Source of the DNA: Paenibacillus sp. FSL H8-0548
GTDB taxonomy: Bacteria > Bacillota > Bacilli > Paenibacillales > Paenibacillaceae
Assembly (NCBI RefSeq): GCF_038630985.1
Contig: NZ_CP152049.1
Location: 7,245,501-7,309,500, forward strand
Length of the DNA: 64,000 bases
Reading direction: 5' to 3'
Below are positions 18,015 to 24,815 of this stretch, piece by piece. The notes under the pieces are model-generated. The model did not search any database. It saw nothing but the letters and a program-made list of their open reading frames with translations, and had not been told where the DNA came from. Each line of letters begins with the position of its first letter. The first letter of the stretch is position 1. A program made the translations under genes and the position numbers.

Positions 18015-19643
18015 ATGAAAAAGAATCTAAGTCGAATGTTAATCGTTTTGTTGATGGGAACTTTTCTCTTCCCAACAATAGGGAATGCCGAGAACACTAC
18101 TGAACTTACTGCGCAGCAAAAATATGATGCTTTAGCAGCGAAAGGAATTTTTGCCGGAATCAACGGCGAAGCTGCACTTGATCAGAATATGAATCGTGCA
18201 CAATTTGCTAGAGTCGCTGCGTTAATCCTAGGTCTTGAAGGGATAGGAGAAACGGATACTAAGGTTGTAACAGAAAAGCCTTTCAGCGATGTGGAACTGG
18301 GATTATGGTATACAGAAGAGATTGCAGCTGCAAAAGAAGCTGGCATTTTTGTAGGAAACGCAGATGGAACATTTAACCCTAAAGGCGAAATTAAAGTCCA
18401 AGAGATGGCGGTAGTAGTTGGACGCATGCTTGAACTTGAAAAAGTAGAAGATGCAGAAGTAGAGGGAGCTGCACCTTGGGCTGCAGGTTATATTCAAGCT
18501 ATAAAAGACGCAAGAGTTGATTTTCCAACGAATTATACAGATGCTGCTACACGCGCGGACCTTGTGTCTGTATCCTTTGAGGCAGAACCATGGGTAGCAG
18601 CGGTTCTGAAGGAAAACGAGAAGCTTGTAGAAGCGTTGAAGAAGCAGGAAGAAGAAAGGAAGAAGGAAGAAGAGCAGAAGAATCAGGAAAGCACACCAAC
18701 GCCTACGCCTACGCCAACACCATCCAAGACCCCACTAGAATTGATCAATGCTGCATCAGTTTCTAGTTCATGGGCTAATGTTAATGTGACAACTTTTGCC
18801 AATGCAGGTATTACGGATGTAACGAACGACAATGTATCAGCTGTTAAAGTTGCACTCGAATCTGGTGGAAGCTCTAAGAGGACAGTTTTAGAAATTCAAG
18901 CCATCGTCAATGCAGTTATTGATGATATTACGAAGCAAGCAGCACTATATTTAATCAATGATGAATCAGAGAAAGGCATATTGACGAATTCTTCGGAGAC
19001 GCAAGTTACTGTGACAACTTTTGCCGATGCGGGTATTACAGGTGTAACGGCAGACAATGTATCAGCTGTTAAAGTTGTACTCGAATCTGGTGGAAGCTCT
19101 AAGAGGACAGTTTCAGAAATTCAAGCCATCGTCAATGCGGTTATTGACGATATTACAAAGCAAGCGGCACTATATTTAATCAATGATGAATCAGAGAAAG
19201 GCATATTGACGTATTCTTCGGAGACGCAAGTTACTGTGACGACTTTTGCCGATGCGGGTGTTCAGTATGTTACATCTGATAACCTATTCGCCGTCAAATA
19301 CTATTTGGAAATTAGCGGGAAGTCCTATCCGAGATCAACTACTGATATTCAAGAGATCGTTGACAAGACGATTGAAGAACTCACCGTACAGTCAATCTAT
19401 GAATATTTGACTCCTTTCTTAGGTTTTGGATTTACTAAACCGAACGCAGAATTATTTGCTAGCGCTGGTATAACCGGATTGACAGATTTGGACGAAGATG
19501 AATTCGATAATTTCTTGTCTGAATTTGAATCGACCTATATTAATTTCCCAAGCAGTAATGGTGGAGTGCCTATGCAAACTAAACAACAAATCCAGGATGT
19601 TGTTGACTTTTACTTAGATTACTTAGCCTATAATAACGATTAA
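18015..19643 (+). CDS. SLH-domain surface protein with 75-residue tandem repeats
   Basis: A 542-residue secreted protein with AAGGAGGAAA before ATG 18015. Residues 1-25 form a signal peptide. Three SLH-like segments lie at about 33-75 (MNRAQFARVAALILGLEG), 88-142 (FSDVELGLWYTEEIAAAKEA) and 150-190; these would bind pyruvylated wall polymer. A charged K/E-rich helix at 200-225 and a TP-repeat linker at 227-238 lead to a C-terminal array of 75-residue modules with consensus VTTFADAGITGVTADNVSAV. The first two are nearly identical and a third and a partial fourth are diverged. Function of the modules is unknown; they may be adhesive or spacer repeats. A related single-module gene lies at 24439, beside rlmH. 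A strong terminator follows. Confidence 0.85.
   Translation: MKKNLSRMLIVLLMGTFLFPTIGNAENTTELTAQQKYDALAAKGIFAGINGEAALDQNMNRAQFARVAALILGLEGIGETDTKVVTEKPFSDVELGLWYTEEIAAAKEAGIFVGNADGTFNPKGEIKVQEMAVVVGRMLELEKVEDAEVEGAAPWAAGYIQAIKDARVDFPTNYTDAATRADLVSVSFEAEPWVAAVLKENEKLVEALKKQEEERKKEEEQKNQESTPTPTPTPTPSKTPLELINAASVSSSWANVNVTTFANAGITDVTNDNVSAVKVALESGGSSKRTVLEIQAIVNAVIDDITKQAALYLINDESEKGILTNSSETQVTVTTFADAGITGVTADNVSAVKVVLESGGSSKRTVSEIQAIVNAVIDDITKQAALYLINDESEKGILTYSSETQVTVTTFADAGVQYVTSDNLFAVKYYLEISGKSYPRSTTDIQEIVDKTIEELTVQSIYEYLTPFLGFGFTKPNAELFASAGITGLTDLDEDEFDNFLSEFESTYINFPSSNGGVPMQTKQQIQDVVDFYLDYLAYNND
18786..19460 (+). repeat. Tandem 225-bp intragenic repeats
   Basis: Units begin at 18786, 19011 and 19236, an exact 225-bp period (75 codons). 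Units 1 and 2 differ at only a few positions, while unit 3 diverges after about 30 bases into a related module. The near-identity implies recent duplication or gene conversion within the SLH gene. Confidence 0.85.
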
Positions 19644-19732
19644 AGAATGCAATAATCGTAACACTGCAAAGGGTTGGCTTGTTCAACGTTGAGTTGAAGG
19701 TAGCTCTCAAGCGAGAAAATGATTTAAACTAG

Positions 19733-19778
19733 AAAAAATAGCGGCGTAAGGGAGGTAATCCCTACGTCGCTATTTTTT
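19733..19778 (+). terminator. Terminator of the SLH repeat gene
   Basis: AATAGCG...CGCTATT with inner GTAGGG-like/CCCTAC pairing forms a long stem flanked by A-rich and T-rich tracts (six T). It lies about 90 bases past the stop codon. A nearly identical hairpin lies at 24652-24693 beyond the paralogous short gene. Confidence 0.85.
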
Positions 19779-19823
19779 AATGAATTTGATCTTTAGGTTT
19801 GATTGGGATGACAGTGCCTGAGG

Positions 19824-19871
19824 ACTGCGCCTGCCACGGATTTCGCTCTATAGATGATAAGGTTCACCGCG
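19824..19871 (-). repeat. rlmH 3'-end-like direct repeat with flank (att-like site 2)
   Basis: Read on the minus strand, positions 19871-19848 encode RGEPYHL-stop, almost the RlmH C-terminus. The homology with the rlmH locus continues about 24 bases past the stop (GCGAAATCCGTGGCAGGCGC here, GCGAAACCCGTGACAGGCGC at rlmH). It therefore covers 48 bases, aligning with 24768-24815. Upstream of it is a decayed mobile-element gene instead of an rlmH body. This is the strongest evidence that the rlmH 3' end served as an integration site. Confidence 0.75.
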
Positions 19872-20201
19872 CTGCCAGTCAGACTTTTCGTAATGACAAG
19901 CTCGTTGTCCAGCGTTGAAAGACGTAACCACTTTGCCTGCGCCGAAAGCTCCATTTAACTGTGTGTTCAGAGTGGTCAAGAAATTGCCGCGTCCAACGGC
20001 CCCCCGTTTTCGCCATCGTATGTAGTGCAGCAGATGGTCAGTGGATCTGAGAAGTCTTTCAGATCTGCGACAGGCACCACTTGCTCATCTAGCTCTTCGT
20101 GGTAGAATGTAATGGCTTCCCAGATGATGCTCTCTTCGTCTATCTCGATGCTGTGAGCCTGCTATCACGTACTGTCTAAACCTTGATGTTGCACTCTTCA
20201 T
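19872..20201 (-). pseudogene. Decayed mobile-element gene of unknown function
   Basis: From ATG 20201 (AGAAGGGGGAGTCAGA in front) the minus strand reads MKSATSRFRQYVI. After a frameshift it continues EIDEESIIWEAITFYHEELD and ADLKDFSDPLTICCTTYDGE, and after another shift NFLTTLNTQLNGAFGAGKVV until it runs in frame into the RGEPYHL tail of the rlmH-like repeat. It starts right behind the radC remnant, as in a two-gene unit of a mobile element. I do not recognise the family. Confidence 0.45.
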
Positions 20202-20216
20202 TCTGACTCCCCCTTC

Positions 20217-20445
20217 TCACAGGTATCCTTTTTCTTTGAGTGACACGAACTGCCCGTCACCGATGAATTAGATGATCGATGAGTTTGATTCCTAAGGTTT
20301 CACCAGCAAGTACCAGCCTTTTGGTGACTTCAATGTCCTCTGGACTCGGGGTTGGATCTCCGCTTGGATGGTTGTGAGTGACCAATACAGAAGCGGCATT
20401 TGTCAGTAGATCGCGTGATTCAGATTGGTTTCATACACATTAATC
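20217..20445 (-). pseudogene. radC-like gene remnant (JAB/MPN domain)
   Basis: The minus strand encodes [20 protein letters not shown] followed by [20 protein letters not shown], the metal-binding HNHPSGDP signature and following helix of RadC-type JAB domains. One frameshift interrupts IDHLI before [19 protein letters not shown], and another lies upstream near VYETNLNHA. Only the C-terminal third remains. RadC-like genes are common in integrative elements, which fits the placement next to an attachment-like repeat. The stretch 20446-20530 holds no recognisable gene. Confidence 0.75.
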
Positions 20446-20532
20446 TCTATCGTTAGGGTTCTGAAACAAAAATAGGGCCCCCGAAGAGAAGGCCTGCATG
20501 TTGGTGAAGATCATATTTTAGCTCAGTCCCAA

Positions 20533-20563
20533 GAAAAAGAGACCCTAGATAGTCTAGGATCTC
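20533..20563 (-). terminator. Flagellin gene terminator
   Basis: GAGATCCTAGA / TCTAGGGTCTC forms a stem on the minus strand followed by TTTTTCTT, 18 bases past the flagellin stop codon. Confidence 0.88.
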
Positions 20564-20580
20564 CTTGTAATTCTTTGTTA

Positions 20581-22818
20581 TTAACCAAGCAATTGAAGAA
20601 CGCCTTGCGGCTGTTGGTTTGCTTGTGCAAGCATCGCTTGTGCAGCTTGGGAAAGGATGTTGTTCTTTGTGAACTCCATCATTTCTTTCGCCATGTCTAC
20701 ATCGCGAATACGGGATTCAGCAGCAGTCAAGTTCTCGGAAGAAGTTCCCAAGTTGTTGATTGTGTGCTCAAGACGGTTTTGAACAGCACCAAGCTTGGAG
20801 CGCTCAGCGGATACTGAGTTAATTGCCTTGTCGAAAACGCTGATCGCATTAGCAGCACCTGTGGATGTTGTAATGTCCAGGGAGCTTTCAACAAATTCAT
20901 TATTTGTTCCGTCAGTAACATTGGAAGTGCCACTAAAACCTGTACCACTACCTGTGATGCCAAGTGACTCAGCTCTCATGTCAGCAATCGATAGTGCCAT
21001 TGTTTGGTTTTGATTAGAACCGATTTGGAAAGTAAGTAATTCGTTTTCAGCAGCTTTACCTGTTGCACTCAGACCTTCAAGACCAAGTTGTGCAGCAAGC
21101 GCATCACTATCTTCTACTTCGATACCCGATGCTGTACCTGTAAGAGTAGAAGTGATTTGAAGTTTGTTATCTTTAATAGCTACTTCAAAATCGGTTGCTC
21201 CTTGTGCAGTTAATTGAGTTGCAATTGCATCTTTAATTTGCGCTTGAGTATAAGCAGTACCTTTATCGAAGGTAATCGTTGCATCTTTACCATTTACAGT
21301 CAGGTCAAACGAGTTGTCTGCGATAACTGCAGCTTCATGCCCCGTTGCCGTAACATCATCCAAGCCTAGCTGTTTAGCTAGCTCGCCAGTACCCGTAACG
21401 GTTACTGCCGCAGTAGTCGATAATGTCGATGCCACTTTCACTTTGCCAGCATCAACGCTTGCTACAAGACCATCACCAGAGATTTTTGAGTTCAACTCAG
21501 TTATAACAGCATCCAGGTCCTTGTAAGCACCATTGGTCAGTGTGTAGGATTCACCGTTAATCACAATCGCACTGTTATCTGCTCCAGCTGTTACATCTGT
21601 AGTTGTAGCCAGACCAAGACCAGTTACAGCATTACCACCAGTTACCGATACATCCTTAACGCCAGTGCCGCCTGTTAACACCAAGTTATTGCTCGTATCA
21701 AATGATGCTATAACGTTTGCACCTTTAGTTGCTAACTTAGCATTGAGATCCGCTAGGAATGTAGTTTGATCAGTAAGATCTGTTAAGTCGTACGCAGTAC
21801 CTGGAACGTTGAGCGCTACCGTATGCGAACTGCCATCGACTGAGAGTGTAAGCTCATTTGTAGTTACAGTAGGTGAGTAAGCAGTTACAGCTGTGCTACC
21901 AGTCGAAGTTGCAGGTGTAGCAGCTCCGATCATCAAAGCATCCTTTTGACCTTGAACAAAGCTAGATGGATTCGCATTTGTAGAAATGAACTTATCCGCA
22001 AATCCGCCGCCGAGTACGGATATTGAAGGTGCAGTCGTGCCTTTAGCTGTAGATTCCAATACAAGTTTGCCGTTTACAATCGAAGCAGCCACGTTGTCTC
22101 CAGCAAGTTGACCATTCAAATCAGTAATAGCTTTATCAAGATCGCCTGTTGCGTCTACAGTAATAGTTTTCGCAGCTCCTGTACCAATCTTAATCGTAAG
22201 CTCATCCCAGTCATCATCCATAGCATCAGTGCCAGCAACTGTTACTCCACCAGTCAAAATAGATGCTGTATCTTCTATACGAACAGCAGCAACATCCTCT
22301 GCTTTCACGCCAGCAAACACTTCAACAGTATCAGTTAGTGTAAATCCAGCAATAGCAGTTGTACCCGTAATCGATGAACCTGTTGCTGCTTTGTAATCAA
22401 AATCACCTTTCAACAAATCTTTGTTGTTGAATTGTGTTGTTTTACCAATACGGTTGATTTCAGAAGTAAGCTCATTAATTTCGGATTGAAGTTTCTCACG
22501 ATCTTCCGTTGTATTCGTGTCATTGGCAGATTGAACAGCCAATTCACGCATACGTTGCAAGATGCTGTGGGTTTCGTTCATTGCACCCTCAGCAGTTTGA
22601 ATCAAGGAAATGCTGTCTTGTGCGTTCTTGGAAGCCATGTCTAGACCGCGGATTTGTGCGCGCATTTTCTCGGAAATTGCGAGACCTGCTGCATCGTCGC
22701 CTGCACGGTTGATTTTCAAACCGGAAGACAATTTCTCAAGATTCTTGCCTGATGCTGATTGGTTTGCACCCAATTGGCGGTGCGTGTTCAGTGCTGCAAT
22801 GTTGTGGTTAATTCTCAT
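20581..22818 (-). CDS. hag: Flagellin with large hypervariable central domain
   Basis: A 745-residue flagellin, far longer than the 270-400 residues common in Bacillales. The N-terminal D0/D1 region (1-140; MRINHNIAALNTHRQLGANQ, LSSGLKINRAGDDAAGLAIS) and the C-terminal D1/D0 region (about 660-745; RDVDMAKEMMEFTKNNILSQ, LQLLG end) are intact and should polymerise and be secreted by the flagellar type III system. The central insert of roughly 500 residues consists of repeated beta-rich modules rich in T, A and V, with stretches like flagellin hook IN motifs. It should form a large surface-exposed domain. csrA lies directly upstream in the same direction, but no fliW, fliD or flgKL is beside it. 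The leader carries a CsrA-type site. The gene lies between two rlmH-like repeats, suggesting an accessory flagellin. Confidence 0.93.
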   Translation of the reverse strand: MRINHNIAALNTHRQLGANQSASGKNLEKLSSGLKINRAGDDAAGLAISEKMRAQIRGLDMASKNAQDSISLIQTAEGAMNETHSILQRMRELAVQSANDTNTTEDREKLQSEINELTSEINRIGKTTQFNNKDLLKGDFDYKAATGSSITGTTAIAGFTLTDTVEVFAGVKAEDVAAVRIEDTASILTGGVTVAGTDAMDDDWDELTIKIGTGAAKTITVDATGDLDKAITDLNGQLAGDNVAASIVNGKLVLESTAKGTTAPSISVLGGGFADKFISTNANPSSFVQGQKDALMIGAATPATSTGSTAVTAYSPTVTTNELTLSVDGSSHTVALNVPGTAYDLTDLTDQTTFLADLNAKLATKGANVIASFDTSNNLVLTGGTGVKDVSVTGGNAVTGLGLATTTDVTAGADNSAIVINGESYTLTNGAYKDLDAVITELNSKISGDGLVASVDAGKVKVASTLSTTAAVTVTGTGELAKQLGLDDVTATGHEAAVIADNSFDLTVNGKDATITFDKGTAYTQAQIKDAIATQLTAQGATDFEVAIKDNKLQITSTLTGTASGIEVEDSDALAAQLGLEGLSATGKAAENELLTFQIGSNQNQTMALSIADMRAESLGITGSGTGFSGTSNVTDGTNNEFVESSLDITTSTGAANAISVFDKAINSVSAERSKLGAVQNRLEHTINNLGTSSENLTAAESRIRDVDMAKEMMEFTKNNILSQAAQAMLAQANQQPQGVLQLLG

Positions 22819-22826
22819 TTCTCATT

Positions 22827-22870
22827 ACCTCCATGTAGTGTGTTTTAGGATGCCTATCCGTTTGCATCCT
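22827..22870 (-). promoter_or_regulatory. CsrA-binding leader of the flagellin mRNA
   Basis: On the minus strand AGGATGC / GCATCCT forms a 7-bp stem whose loop (AAACGGATAG) exposes GGA. It is followed about 15 bases later by ATGGAGGT, the Shine-Dalgarno of flagellin, with a second GGA. CsrA represses hag in B. subtilis by binding two such GGA sites, one overlapping the ribosome site. The structure is seen directly; binding is inferred. Confidence 0.7.
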
Positions 22871-22976
22871 TTGAAACGTATGCCCTGTACTCACAAGTCA
22901 TTGATGGATTGCGCGCTAATCCAAAACTAGGATTTGTAAGTCAAACTGTTATCTTCCTTGATTTCACCACTCGTCC

Positions 22977-23177
22977 TTAAGTGGCAGAGGCCTCGACCTT
23001 TTTTGCCGTTCTTAGGGCTGTATTGTTTTCTTCCCATAACTCTCCACGAACAATAGAAATATGCTTAGGTGCTTCAATCGCCAAGCGTAAATGGCCTTCT
23101 TCACTCCTAATGACCTTTACCATAATGTTGTTGTCGATCAGCACATATTCTCCGGGTTTTCTCCCTAACACGAGCAT
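22977..23177 (-). CDS. csrA: Translational regulator CsrA
   Basis: A 66-residue CsrA homologue, MLVLGRKPGEYVLIDNNIMV onward, with the conserved LRLAIEAPKHISIVRGEL region whose arginine contacts the GGA of target RNAs. A very strong AAGGGGGTGA site precedes ATG 23177. CsrA dimers repress translation of flagellin in Bacillus and are antagonised by FliW. Here it lies 158 bases upstream of the giant flagellin on the same strand, as in the fliW-csrA-hag order of B. subtilis, but fliW is absent. The C-terminal tail after WEEN is somewhat longer than the minimal fold. A terminator-like hairpin lies in its own leader. Confidence 0.95.
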   Translation of the reverse strand: MLVLGRKPGEYVLIDNNIMVKVIRSEEGHLRLAIEAPKHISIVRGELWEENNTALRTAKKVEASAT

Positions 23178-23213
23178 TGGCTCACCCCCTTATCCCGCTT
23201 ATTAAATGGACAT

Positions 23214-23280
23214 AAAAAAATGAGCAAACAGGTCGCTGCCCTTCTTCCTCCTGAAGAATGACGGCGACTTATTTGCTCAT
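23214..23280 (-). promoter_or_regulatory. Terminator/attenuator hairpin in the csrA leader, GGA in loop
   Basis: On the minus strand ATGAGCAAA...TTTGCTCAT, GTCGC...GCGAC and TTCTTC...GAAGAA nest into one long stem ending in the loop AGGAG, followed by seven T. It ends 37 bases before the csrA start codon. No intact minus-strand gene lies upstream for at least 860 bases, so it is either an attenuator of csrA or a leftover terminator. The GGA loop resembles CsrA sites. Confidence 0.6.
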
Positions 23281-23529
23281 CCTAAGTCTCGTAATTATTT
23301 AATAAATTATTCAATTTTCAAAAAACGACATCTAAACAGCGAAAAGACGAATAAATAGGCATCTGTTTCAAGTGTTCTTCCTTGAAACTACATGCGTATT
23401 TACTCGTCCATGAGTAATCGGATATTAGATTAATTTATATATCGACAATTTATTTGAAATGTTTAGTCTTTTTGCGAAAAAATTTTTTTGAAAGTTATTA
23501 TTATTTTGGGATTGGGATATTCAATCGAT

Positions 23530-24118
23530 TAAAGAACGTGAAGGCTTTAAAAACATCACGGATTCTAACCACCTGACTTTCAACGGCGGGCTTTTTGAGA
23601 GCCGACTGCTGCAGGAAAAGATATCGAACAATGAGCACAACAAAGGGAATATGTATTATTACTCCACCTACAAGCTTGAGGTCTATTATTTATATGGCCG
23701 TTATTCGGAAGCTGTCGCATTTGCTGAAGAATCCGAGAAACTAGAAAATGAATTTAAATTTTCCCATTAATCAAGCAGGGACACTGATCCTATCATTCAT
23801 TAGCCATTATGGCCCTTACCCCAGTGCTACGGATATTTCAAGGCGTGGTTATCGCAAAGTGTTAAAACGCTTGCTGGCTCGAATGAAACAATGGACAAAG
23901 GTCGTTCCGGAAAGCGACGAAGCTTTACGATCAAGCGATCCAATGGGCTCAAGAACATTGCTATCCTCGATATGAAGCGATTGCGAATGAATTAGCGGCT
24001 CAACTTTACCTTTCAATGGACAAGAATCATATAGCGGAAGCATATCTTCAGGATGCTTGCACGGCATACTTCAGATGGGGCGCGTTAGGGAAGATTAAAA
24101 GCTTGCAGGAACGTTACC
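23530..24118 (+). pseudogene. Broken large sensor kinase/ATPase gene fragment
   Basis: Plus-strand fragments in different frames read YYYSTYKLEVYYLYGRYSEA, YPRYEAIANELAAQLYLSMD and IAEAYLQDACTAYFRWGALG. Together they resemble the TPR-like helical region between the AAA ATPase and GAF/kinase domains of large Ser/Thr-kinase or histidine-kinase signalling proteins. Both ends are missing and at least two frameshifts are present. It lies between the two csrA genes. Confidence 0.6.
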
Positions 24119-24146
24119 TGTTCTCAAGCAGCTTTCATTCTTGTGC

Positions 24147-24302
24147 TTATTCTTGATTTAGCAATTCTCCGCGAACGATAGAGATATCTTTTGGCGCTTC
24201 AATAGCCAAGCGTAAGTGCCCCTCTTCACTTTTAATTACCTTTATGATAATTTTTTCGTTGATCACTATGTATTGTCCGGGTTTTCTTCCAACGACCAGC
24301 AT
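24147..24302 (-). CDS. Second, short CsrA paralogue
   Basis: A 51-residue CsrA homologue. ATG 24302 was chosen because AAAGGAGTGAG lies 6 bases upstream; an upstream in-frame extension (MIKYYIKILHGKG) lacks a ribosome site. MLVVGRKPGQYIVINEKIII and LRLAIEAPKDISIVRGELLN keep the five-strand core and RNA-contact residues. It ends straight after the core, so it is at the lower limit of family length. It could titrate or heterodimerise with the CsrA at 22977, or have its own targets. Its upstream region holds the third 62-bp-type repeat and a divergent short SLH-module gene. Confidence 0.85.
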   Translation of the reverse strand: MLVVGRKPGQYIVINEKIIIKVIKSEEGHLRLAIEAPKDISIVRGELLNQE

Positions 24303-24347
24303 CAGACTCACTCCTTTACCATGAAGGATCTTTATGTAATATTTTAT

Positions 24348-24396
24348 CATGGTAGATTAGCCCATTAATGAACTTAAAGAAAACTTTAAGTTCACG
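24348..24396. repeat. Dispersed repeat, copy 3
   Basis: CATGGTAGATTAGCCCATTA and AACTTAAAGAAAACTTTAAG match copies at 14460 and 17896. The similarity fades after AAGTTC. It lies between the divergent short csrA and the SLH-module fragment, in the same position relative to that gene as copy 2 is to the full SLH gene. Confidence 0.6.
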
Positions 24397-24438
24397 CTCG
24401 AGTATGCGAAACTATTTCTGCTGCGTGGCGGAAGTAGG

Positions 24439-24648
24439 GTGTGTACACTTACAAATTACAGAAAAGTCGCACCATTTGCCGATGTAGGAATAGACGGAGT
24501 GACCGCTGAAAACTTAAACGATATCTTGATCGCCATTGGAGAGGCCTATCGTAACAGATTTCAATTTAACCCGCCGTTTTCTATAACTAGCAGAGACAAT
24601 CTCCAACCAGTCGTTCAAGATTGGTTGGACCAGAATGAATTAACCTAA
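24439..24648 (+). CDS. Short protein with one SLH-protein-type repeat module (truncated paralogue)
   Basis: A 69-residue frame from GTG 24439. VAPFADVGIDGVTAENLNDI matches the module VTTFADAGITGVTADNVSAV of the SLH protein at 18015, and DNLQPVVQDWLDQNEL matches its following helix. There is no signal peptide or SLH domain. The repeat upstream, the terminator downstream and the sequence beyond all have counterparts around the 18015 gene. This is therefore probably the remaining end of a duplicate locus whose 5' part was deleted. Expression is uncertain. Confidence 0.5.
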   Translation: MCTLTNYRKVAPFADVGIDGVTAENLNDILIAIGEAYRNRFQFNPPFSITSRDNLQPVVQDWLDQNELT

Positions 24649-24651
24649 AAT

Positions 24652-24693
24652 AATAGCGGCGCAAGGGAGGTGATCCCTACGCCGCTATTTTTT
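24652..24693 (+). terminator. Terminator beyond the SLH-module fragment
   Basis: AATAGCGGCG / CGCCGCTATT with inner AGGGA/TCCCT pairing and six T. It is nearly identical to the hairpin at 19733-19778 and is part of the duplicated segment. Confidence 0.85.
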
Positions 24694-24767
24694 GTTTTTG
24701 GTTCAATTGCCAGCATTGCCCCAAACGAACGTGCATTTATGGATCGACGTTCTCCCCGTATTATTCA

Positions 24768-24815
24768 ACTGCGCCTGTCACGGGTTTCGCCCTATTTATG
24801 GTAAGGTTCCCCCCG
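24768..24815 (-). repeat. rlmH 3' end, putative attachment site (att-like site 1)
   Basis: The last codons and the downstream flank of rlmH align with 19824-19871 over 48 bases, and the coding part aligns with 11007-11030 and 14228-14241. All copies are direct repeats. In staphylococci the same end of rlmH is the SCC attachment site. No recombinase is seen in this window. Confidence 0.7.

Noticed and set aside
18786..19460. Tandem repeats as a CRISPR array
   Set aside because: The period is 225 bp with no spacers, and the repeats are in frame inside a coding sequence.
20302..20320. A TAAGGTTTCACC sequence as a further attachment-like site
   Set aside because: It lies inside the radC remnant and is explained by the codons of AGETLG; the match to the rlmH end is partial.
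11007..24815. Search for a Ccr-type or other site-specific recombinase in the SCC-like region
   Set aside because: No serine or tyrosine recombinase motif was seen in any frame I examined, so I do not claim a complete mobile element.
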